Positions 31,441 to 37,010 of a stretch of 37,010 nt of DNA are shown here, piece after piece. This DNA is from Acidobacteria bacterium 13_2_20CM_2_57_6 (GTDB lineage: Bacteria; Acidobacteriota; Terriglobia; Acidiferrales; UBA7541), in NCBI GenBank assembly GCA_001917435.1, contig MNEA01000149.1:1-37010 (forward strand), in the 5' to 3' direction. Under the pieces are notes generated by a model. It did no database searches. It was not told the DNA's origin and saw nothing but the letters and a program-made list of their open reading frames with translations. Every line of letters begins with the position of its first letter. The first letter of the stretch is position 1. The translations under genes and the position numbers were made by a program.

Positions 31441-33261
31441 ATGTCCAAATCGCGCAGGGATTTCTTGACCCAGACGTCGCTCGGTCTCATCGGTGCTGCC
31501 GTCGCTACGAACAGCAGTGCTCAAGTCCACGCGGAAGAAATCTTCCAAGAGCCTACGCCGCTGCCTCCCGGAGCGCCGCCCGCCTTCGGCGCCGGGCCAG
31601 CCGTCGGACCCGAAGTGTCGCCCGCGACTTTCGCCGAAGCCGAAAAACTTGTGCAAGTAAATTTAACGCCCGCCGACCGCGCGCGCGCCGCAGAATCCTG
31701 GCGCGTAAACCTTGCCTCCCTTTACGAGCGCCGCACCGGTCCTCGCACGATCGCGCTCGAACCCACGCTCGCACCATTCTCGCGCTACCATTCCGTTCTC
31801 CCGAGCCAATCGGGGGGCCCCCGGCGCGATCACTTTATCCGCACCAAGAGCGAGCCCGGCCCGCTGCCTGCCAACGATGCGGATATCGCCTTCGCCCCTG
31901 TCACGCAACTTTCCCGCTGGATCGAGCAGCACAAACTCACTTCCGAGCGCCTCACGCAAATCTACTTGCACCGCATAGAGCAATTCGATTCCCAGCTCCG
32001 ATGCATCATTACTCTCACGCGCGATCTCGCGCTCGCCCAGGCCAAAAAAGCCGACGAAGAAATCGCTGCCGGAAAGTACCGTGGCCCGCTTCACGGCATT
32101 CCCTGGGGCGGAAAAGATCTCCTCGACACGGCCGGCATTCCCACCACCTACGGCGCCGAGCCTTTCCGCAATCGCGTCCCGAAAGAAGACGCCGCCGTCG
32201 TCAAGCGCCTTCACGCCGCCGGTGCCGTCCTTCTAGCAAAACTCAGCCTCGGCGCCCTCGCGCTCAATGACATTTGGTTTGGTGGGCAAACCATGAATCC
32301 ATGGCTGCTCGAAGAAGGCGCCTCCGGTTCGAGCGCTGGCCCAGGCGCCGCCACGGCCGCAGGACTGGTGGGCTTCTCGATCGGCAGCGAGACCGGCGGA
32401 AGCATCGTCAGCCCCAGTATGCGTTGCGGCATCACCGGGCTGCGTCCCACTTACGGCCGCGTTCCGCGCACCGGCGCCATGACTCTGTGCTGGTCCCTCG
32501 ACAAGCTTGGCCCTATGACCCGCACCGTCGAGGACGCGCTGCTCGTTTTGCAAGCCATCTCCGGCCCCGACGACGGCGATCTTTCGAGCGTGCCTAGCCA
32601 TCTCGACTTTGATTCGACCGCCAGCACCAAGGGCTTGCGCATAGGCTATTTCCCCGCGTGGATGAAAGAAGATCCCGCCACGGCGGTAGACCGCGCCGCT
32701 CTCGACACTCTTCCCAAGATCGGCCTGGTTCCCGTGGAGGTCTATCTTCCCAACTGGCCGTACAATTCGCTCAACCTGATTCTCTTTGCCGAAGGCGCCG
32801 CCGCTTTCGAGGAACTCACTCTTTCACACCGCATGGATCAGCTCAAAGTCCAGACGCCTGACGCTTGGCCCAATCTTTTCCGTCAATCGCGCTTTCTCTC
32901 CGCCGTGGATTTTGTCCAGGCCGACCGCTTCCGCCGCAAAGTCGCGCAGGAGATGGCGCGCATCTTCTCGCAAGTGGATTTGTTGCTCGTGCCCTCTCTC
33001 CGCGACGAAATGCTCACTATCAGTAACCAAACCGGCCATCCTTCTCTCACCTTGCGTGCCGGTTTCGTGGAAGTTTCCGAGGCGCGTTCGGACTGGGCCC
33101 CCGATCCAAAAAATCCCCTGCCCAAGTTTTCTCCCGCGCGCCGCGTACCTCACGGCGTCACCCTGATCGGCCGTCTTTTCGAGGAAGGCACACTCGGCCG
33201 CGTCGGTATCGCCCTCGAGCGCGCCTTTGCCGTCGCCAACCAGCGCCCGCCTTCCTTCTAA
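31441..33261 (+). CDS. Tat-exported amidase-signature hydrolase
   Basis: A 606-residue protein. Ser-Arg-Arg-Asp-Phe-Leu at 4-9 is a Tat signal. About 110 residues of Pro/Ala-rich N-terminal sequence precede the amidase-signature domain (about 150-600). The Ser-cisSer-Lys triad is visible: Lys225 in Gly-Gly-Lys-Asp, Ser297 in Gly-Ser-Ser-Ala-Gly, and nucleophile Ser321 in Thr-Gly-Gly-Ser-Ile. The family cleaves amides; GatA-like lengths are shorter, and no gatB or gatC is nearby, so it is not tRNA amidotransferase. Substrate unknown. It starts after GGAGG, 93 bases downstream of the M14 peptidase gene on the same strand. Confidence 0.92.
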   Translation: MSKSRRDFLTQTSLGLIGAAVATNSSAQVHAEEIFQEPTPLPPGAPPAFGAGPAVGPEVSPATFAEAEKLVQVNLTPADRARAAESWRVNLASLYERRTGPRTIALEPTLAPFSRYHSVLPSQSGGPRRDHFIRTKSEPGPLPANDADIAFAPVTQLSRWIEQHKLTSERLTQIYLHRIEQFDSQLRCIITLTRDLALAQAKKADEEIAAGKYRGPLHGIPWGGKDLLDTAGIPTTYGAEPFRNRVPKEDAAVVKRLHAAGAVLLAKLSLGALALNDIWFGGQTMNPWLLEEGASGSSAGPGAATAAGLVGFSIGSETGGSIVSPSMRCGITGLRPTYGRVPRTGAMTLCWSLDKLGPMTRTVEDALLVLQAISGPDDGDLSSVPSHLDFDSTASTKGLRIGYFPAWMKEDPATAVDRAALDTLPKIGLVPVEVYLPNWPYNSLNLILFAEGAAAFEELTLSHRMDQLKVQTPDAWPNLFRQSRFLSAVDFVQADRFRRKVAQEMARIFSQVDLLLVPSLRDEMLTISNQTGHPSLTLRAGFVEVSEARSDWAPDPKNPLPKFSPARRVPHGVTLIGRLFEEGTLGRVGIALERAFAVANQRPPSF

Positions 33262-33367
33262 TCCGCCGCGCTTCTACTTTTTGGGGTTTTGCCTAGGTTA
33301 TTCGATCAGGACGCTTCCTGAGCCAATGCACATTTTCCCGTTGCCCACTTACGTTTTGTAAGTCAAC

Positions 33368-33396
33368 TTGCAAGGCGCAGGGCTGACCCTTACAAT
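33368..33396 (+). promoter_or_regulatory. Sigma70-type promoter for leaderless lysE-like mRNA
   Basis: TTGCAA (33368-33373), a 17-base spacer and TACAAT (33391-33396). The expected start point, about 33402-33404, falls on or beside the ATG at 33404. Confidence 0.65.
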
Positions 33397-33403
33397 CCTG
33401 TTG

Positions 33404-34030
33404 ATGTTTGACTCGCGCCATTTCCTGCTTTTCCTCGCCGCCGCCTTTCTTCTGGCCATCACTCCAGGCCCAGGGATTTTTTATGTTTTGGCGCGCAGCC
33501 TCGCCGGCGGCCGACGCGAGGGCGTCCTTTCTTCCTTGGGCACCTTTGTGGGGGGGCTCTTCCATGTTCTCGCCGCCGCCCTTGGCATCTCTGCAGTCCT
33601 TGCCGCGTCTGCCGTGGCGTTTCACACCGTCAAATACGCAGGTGCCGCCTATCTTATTTGGCTGGGTGTGCGAATGATTCGCGCGCGAAATGCGGAGATG
33701 GTCGTTAACGCATCGCAGGTACAGACGGCGGGCGCTTTTCGTCAGGGAATCTTCACCGAAGTTCTCAACCCGAAGACGGCCCTGTTTTTTCTTTCCTTCA
33801 TTCCGCAATTCATCGCACCTCAGCTAGGTCACGTTTTCCTTCAGTTCATAGTTCTCGGCGCTTTATCCGTGCTGCTCAATACCGCCGCCGATCTTCTCGT
33901 AGTCGCCCTTGCCGCTCCTCTTGAGCGCAAACTTAAGAGCAGTGTGCGTTTCCACCGTGGCCAGCGTGTCGCGTCCGGCCTCGGCATGATCACGCTCGGG
34001 ACGTATGTCGCCCTCGCCGATACGCGATAA
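33404..34030 (+). CDS. LysE/RhtB-family amino acid exporter
   Basis: A 208-residue membrane protein of about six helices. The N-terminal signature Ala-Ile-Thr-Pro-Gly-Pro-Gly-Ile (about 18-25), a glycine-rich segment Ser-Leu-Gly-Thr-Phe-Val-Gly-Gly near 44-51, and Leu-Asn-Pro-Lys-Thr-Ala-Leu-Phe-Phe near 123-131 identify the family, which exports amino acids with a proton gradient. Substrate is not deducible. An in-frame TTG at 33368 exists but is itself part of the -35 element. The ATG at 33404 has no ribosome site and coincides with the predicted transcription start, so a leaderless mRNA is likely. The Gfo/Idh/MocA gene follows after 22 bases. Confidence 0.9.
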   Translation: MFDSRHFLLFLAAAFLLAITPGPGIFYVLARSLAGGRREGVLSSLGTFVGGLFHVLAAALGISAVLAASAVAFHTVKYAGAAYLIWLGVRMIRARNAEMVVNASQVQTAGAFRQGIFTEVLNPKTALFFLSFIPQFIAPQLGHVFLQFIVLGALSVLLNTAADLLVVALAAPLERKLKSSVRFHRGQRVASGLGMITLGTYVALADTR

Positions 34031-34052
34031 TGAATCCTTGGAGAAAATGCTT

Positions 34053-35600
34053 ATGAGCAAGAAGAAAGAAATCTCGCGCCGAGTGTTCCTTACAGAAGTT
34101 GCCGCTGGCGGCGCGGCGTGCGCTATTGTTCCCAGACATGTTCTCGGCCGTGGATTTACGCCGCCAAGCGACACGCTGAACATCGCCGGCGTTGGAGTCG
34201 GCGGCATGGGCCGGACCAATCTGATCAACCTCTCAAGCCAGAACATCGTCGCGCTCTGCGATGTGGACTGGGGCTATGCCGGTAAACGGCTCGATCGGCT
34301 CGATATTGATATCGAGCGTCTGAAGAAGCGCATCGAGCTGCCCGCCCCGCCGCCTCCAGGCGAGCCAACCGGAGAGTTTGATCCTGTAAAGGCCCAGGCG
34401 CGCGTCGACCTAATGGTCAAACTTAAGACCGAACATGTGCCCAAGGCCCGACGCTACACCGACTTTCGCGACATGCTCGAACACCAGACCGACATCGATG
34501 CAGTTGTGGTTGCCACGCCTGACCACATGCACGCGCCGATCGCTTTGGCGGCCATGGAGCATGGCAAACACGTTTACGTCCAGAAGCCGCTTTGCTGGTC
34601 GGTTGAAGAAGCACGCAAGCTCTCCCGGCGCGCGAAAGAAACCAAGGTCGTCACGCAGATGGGCAACCAGGGGCACTCCTCGGATGAGGGACGCACCGCC
34701 GTCGAATACCTCTGGGCCGGCGCGATCGGCGACATTCGTGAAGTCCACATCTGGACGAATCGCCCTCTCGGTTTTTGGCCTCAAGGTGTCCCGCGTCCTG
34801 AGCCGCTGAAGACCGGCCCCGAACCTCTTAAATGGAGTGGCCGCGACGTCAACACGCGCCTGGCCGCGGCGCTTTGTGGCGACTACCCTGTTCCGAGTGG
34901 CCTCGCATGGGACCTTTTCCAAGGCACTGCCGCCTCCAACGTGAACTATCACCCCATCTATCACCCGTTCAACTGGCGCGGCTGGACCGATTGGGGAGTC
35001 GGCGCGATCGGCGATATGGGAGCGCATTTGATCGATCACACGATGTGGGCGCTCGACCTGGGTTTTCCCACCAGCGTTGAAACCGTCTCGACTCCTTTCA
35101 ACGGCGCCTCTTACCCGCACGCCACGCTGACTTTCTACGAGTTCCCCGCGCGCAGCGCCATGCCGCCCGTCAAGCTCACCTGGTACGACGGCGGCCTCAA
35201 GCCCAACAAGCCCGAAGAGCTTGGCGATGAAGAGTTGAACAAGGAAGGCGGCGCGCTGCTCATCGGCAGCAAAGGCAAGCTTCTGTACGACACCTACGGC
35301 TTCAAGCCCAGGCTCCTGCCCAAGTCGCTTCATGAATCTTTTGGCAAGCCCCCGCAGAAGCTTCCGCGCATCGCCGGCCAGGCCCACGAAATGAACTGGG
35401 CGGACGCCTGTAAGGGAAAAGTGGAAGCTTCCTGTCCGTTCGAGTACGCGGCCCGCCTGACCGAAGTGATGCTACTCGGTATCGTTGCCCTTCGCGCCGG
35501 GAGGAAGATCTACTACGACGCCCCCAATATGCGCGTCACCAACGCACTGCAAGCCAACGACTTCTTGCGCCGCGAGTACCGCCAGGGCTGGTCAATATAG
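34053..35600 (+). CDS. Tat-exported Gfo/Idh/MocA-family oxidoreductase
   Basis: A 515-residue protein. A twin-arginine signal (Ser-Arg-Arg-Val-Phe-Leu at 8-13, then an Ala/Gly-rich stretch to about 28) is followed by the NAD(P)-binding Rossmann Gly-Val-Gly-Val-Gly-Gly-Met-Gly at 47-54. The usual Glu-Lys-Pro catalytic motif reads Gln-Lys-Pro (Tyr-Val-Gln-Lys-Pro-Leu-Cys). The C-terminal domain includes [10 protein letters not shown], which supplies the catalytic Asp/His. Members oxidise sugars or cyclitols, and exported ones carry bound cofactor. Substrate is unknown. ATG 34053 is chosen with GGAG nine bases upstream; ATG 34047 is possible. Confidence 0.9.
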   Translation: MSKKKEISRRVFLTEVAAGGAACAIVPRHVLGRGFTPPSDTLNIAGVGVGGMGRTNLINLSSQNIVALCDVDWGYAGKRLDRLDIDIERLKKRIELPAPPPPGEPTGEFDPVKAQARVDLMVKLKTEHVPKARRYTDFRDMLEHQTDIDAVVVATPDHMHAPIALAAMEHGKHVYVQKPLCWSVEEARKLSRRAKETKVVTQMGNQGHSSDEGRTAVEYLWAGAIGDIREVHIWTNRPLGFWPQGVPRPEPLKTGPEPLKWSGRDVNTRLAAALCGDYPVPSGLAWDLFQGTAASNVNYHPIYHPFNWRGWTDWGVGAIGDMGAHLIDHTMWALDLGFPTSVETVSTPFNGASYPHATLTFYEFPARSAMPPVKLTWYDGGLKPNKPEELGDEELNKEGGALLIGSKGKLLYDTYGFKPRLLPKSLHESFGKPPQKLPRIAGQAHEMNWADACKGKVEASCPFEYAARLTEVMLLGIVALRAGRKIYYDAPNMRVTNALQANDFLRREYRQGWSI

Positions 35601-35684
35601 GTCAAGTTAAAATTAGGAAGATGTTCCTGGCAGCGCGAGTGGACTCTTCTCCCGCCACACGGTATTTTCCTCATGAGAGCCGTG

Positions 35685-35898
35685 CTACGCACCGCTTGAT
35701 ACGAATGTTTGCGGTGCCGGAATGCTTGTCGCTGCCGCGCGGCTCTAGCTTGCGCCTCGGTGATTTGCTCAACTGTCCGTAGGTCTGTGGACTACAGGCG
35801 GCGTAGGACGTTGCCCTTGTACCAAAACTGTCCTGTAAACCAGTAGTCAGCCTCTTTATCTTTCTTCTATCCTTCAGGTGAAGTTCAAGACCCGACAA
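35685..35898 (-). pseudogene. Possible decayed IS701-like transposase N-terminal fragment
   Basis: The minus-strand frame contains Gly-Gln-Leu-Ser-Lys-Ser-Pro-Arg-Arg-Lys-Leu-Glu-Pro. This resembles the N-terminal Gly-Gln-Leu-Ser-x-x-Pro-Arg-Lys-x-x-Glu-Pro stretch of IS701-type transposases. Beyond it the match continues in another frame, with Ala-Ala-Ala-Thr-Ser-Ile-Pro-Ala-Pro-Gln-Thr-Phe-Val-Ser-Ser, and ends in a stop at 35685-35687. No DDE motif, terminal repeats or target duplication is seen. Similarity is judged by eye and weak. Confidence 0.28.
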
Positions 35899-35986
35899 GC
35901 AATTTCAGTCTCAACGGGCCCACCCCAGTTCAAGCCCCAAGCTGACTTAAACGCAAACACAGTAATGAGAGTGAAAAGGTATTCGT

Positions 35987-36006
35987 GTGCGCATTCGGGT
36001 GCGCAC
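35987..36006 (+). promoter_or_regulatory. Leader hairpin before lipoprotein gene
   Basis: GTGCGCA (35987-35993) pairs with TGCGCAC (36000-36006) around TTCGGG, then TTTCCTCTC. It lies 31 bases before the ATG at 36038. It could be a leader structure or a weak terminator. Confidence 0.4.
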
Positions 36007-36037
36007 TTTCCTCTCGATGAACTTAAGGGGAGTCTCG

Positions 36038-37010
36038 ATGAGGGGCGGCCATATAAATTCGCGAAATCAAACTGAACTATTCCTCCAAAAAGTGAGGCGC
36101 GTCCTGGGGCAAGGCCTGCTGCTTTCCGCCGTGGCGGCAGGAACTGCCATGCTGGGCGGCTGCACGGGTTTGGTTAGTGGCGCGAGCAGCAGCGGAAATC
36201 CGCCCTCGCCGTCGACTCTCGTGATTTCCAACATACAAACCGCGACGATCACAACGTCTAGCTCTCAGATCGTTTGGGCAACAAACGTCCCTGCAAACTC
36301 CTCGGTCGATTATGGAACAACCACTGCCTACGGCAATAGTACGCCAGTCGATTCGACGATGGTCACGAGTCACCAAGTGACGATTTCCGGTCTGGCTGCT
36401 GGCACGACCTACTACTACCAGGTCAATTCCAGCGACTCCAAGGGTAACAACGGACACAGCGGCGGCAACAAGCTCAAGACTGCAGGTTTCAGCATTGCGG
36501 GCACGATCAGTCCGTCAACGGGAGGAAATGGGGCGACCGTGACATTAGGCGGTGCGGCCAGCGCCACGACGACGGCAGACAGCTCCGGGAATTACACATT
36601 GGCTGGATTACCGAACGGGACATACATGATTACTCCCAGCCACGCGGGTTATACGTTTACGCCGAGCAGCCAGAGTATGACGCTCAATGGGGGCAACATT
36701 ACAGGGGTGAACTTCACTGATAATGCCGCAGCGGTGGCGCCGACGATTACGACACAGCCGGCGAACCAGACCGTGACGGCGGGGCAGACGGCGACGTTTG
36801 CGGTGGTAGCGGCAGGGACGGCCCCGCTGAGCTACCAGTGGCAGAAGAACGGAGTGAACATCACGGGAGCGACTTCTGCAAGCTACACGACGGCAACGAC
36901 AACGACTGCGGATAGCGGCTCGACGTTCGCAGTGGTAGCGAGCAATTCCGCGGGGACAGTAACGAGCAGTGCTGCGACGCTAACGGTGAACGCGGCAGCA
37001 GTAGCGCCGA
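36038..37010 (+). CDS. Large lipoprotein with FN3-like and Ig-like domains, cut by window edge
   Basis: Open through the right edge, 324 codons seen. A signal segment ends at lipobox Leu-Gly-Gly-Cys (Cys46). A fibronectin-III-like domain follows (about 65-145: Asp-Tyr-Gly-Thr-Thr...Leu-Ala-Ala-Gly-Thr-Thr-Tyr-Tyr-Tyr-Gln-Val), then a carboxypeptidase-regulatory/SpaA-like domain (about 150-225) with Asp-Ser-Ser-Gly-Asn-Tyr-Thr-Leu. Next is an Ig-like (I-set) unit of 89 residues with Gln-Pro-Ala-Asn-Gln-Thr-Val-Thr-Ala-Gly-Gln and Tyr-Gln-Trp-Gln-Lys-Asn-Gly. The next unit appears to begin at 36992. A cell-surface adhesin or scaffold by architecture. ATG 36038 has GGGGAG upstream; an in-frame ATG at 36017 lacks one. 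Confidence 0.85.
   Translation, partial: MRGGHINSRNQTELFLQKVRRVLGQGLLLSAVAAGTAMLGGCTGLVSGASSSGNPPSPSTLVISNIQTATITTSSSQIVWATNVPANSSVDYGTTTAYGNSTPVDSTMVTSHQVTISGLAAGTTYYYQVNSSDSKGNNGHSGGNKLKTAGFSIAGTISPSTGGNGATVTLGGAASATTTADSSGNYTLAGLPNGTYMITPSHAGYTFTPSSQSMTLNGGNITGVNFTDNAAAVAPTITTQPANQTVTAGQTATFAVVAAGTAPLSYQWQKNGVNITGATSASYTTATTTTADSGSTFAVVASNSAGTVTSSAATLTVNAAAVAP

Larger units (their letters stand above)
35601..36037. other. Intergenic region with decayed transposase-like frame and hairpins
   Basis: A 437-base gap without an intact gene. It holds GCACCGC/GCGGTGC at 35689-35717, a minus-strand open frame resembling part of a transposase, and a hairpin at 35987-36006. No clear promoter for the downstream lipoprotein was found. 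Confidence 0.45.

Noticed and set aside
31441..33261. GatA subunit of the Glu-tRNA amidotransferase
   Set aside because: Tat signal, long N-terminal extension and no gatB/gatC nearby point to an exported amidase instead.
34410..35387. Minus-strand open frame (325 codons) opposite the Gfo/Idh/MocA gene
   Set aside because: Shadow of a conserved gene.
1..37010. CRISPR array, prophage or intact insertion sequence
   Set aside because: No regularly spaced repeats, phage structural genes, integrase or complete transposase were seen.

Overview
The window looks like chromosomal DNA of an Acidobacteriota member, probably an uncultured soil-type lineage. The grounds are family content rather than a marker gene. 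There is a PadR regulator coupled to an 882-residue ADOP-type (acidobacterial duplicated orphan permease) FtsX/MacB protein, several Tat-exported hydrolases and oxidoreductases, secreted lipoproteins with IPT, Ig-like and carboxypeptidase-regulatory domains, an abundance of ECF sigma factors, and a GC-rich but mixed codon style. There is no sign of a plasmid, prophage or CRISPR array. At most one badly decayed transposase scrap is present.

Layout. At 1-3411 a minus-strand set (Tat metallophosphoesterase, cupredoxin, DUF2231 membrane protein running off the left edge) is divergent from an ECF sigma factor overlapping its zinc-finger anti-sigma factor. 3525-6798 holds small exported and regulatory genes: a carboxypeptidase-regulatory-like protein, a frameshifted lipoprotein remnant, a small unknown, a second ECF sigma factor with a Cys-containing tail and no anti-sigma neighbour, and two PilZ-type proteins facing each other. 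6896-13364 is mostly housekeeping: citrate synthase, phosphoserine aminotransferase, a DHFR/RibD-like reductase and RNase R. 13440-13575 is a plus-strand structured element (three hairpins, the last a strong intrinsic terminator) lying between minus-strand genes, a candidate small RNA. 13622-17806 has a urate-oxidase-N-like membrane protein, the ADOP permease with its PadR regulator (clear sigma70-type promoter plus an inverted-repeat operator), and tRNA-Leu(CAG).

18204-23196 carries a small two-TM protein, an NTF2-like exported protein, and a closely spaced APC transporter plus PIG-L deacetylase pair. 23262-24284 is a truncated, repeatedly frameshifted hybrid histidine kinase pseudogene. 24305-28171 holds a TPR-like exported protein, an IPT/beta-propeller lipoprotein and GlpX fructose-bisphosphatase. 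28321-35600 is a co-directional run: M14 carboxypeptidase-like protein, Tat amidase, LysE-type exporter (apparently leaderless) and a Tat Gfo/Idh/MocA oxidoreductase. The right edge cuts a lipoprotein with FN3-like and Ig-like repeats.

The genes that most plausibly work together are sigma/anti-sigma with the cupredoxin set, PadR with ADOP, APC with PIG-L, and possibly the peptidase-amidase-LysE run. I see no single complete novel defence or biosynthetic system. The most promising unexplained items are the candidate small RNA, the redox/sigma module, the Cys-tailed sigma factor, and the shared homopolymer-frameshift signature of the decayed genes.
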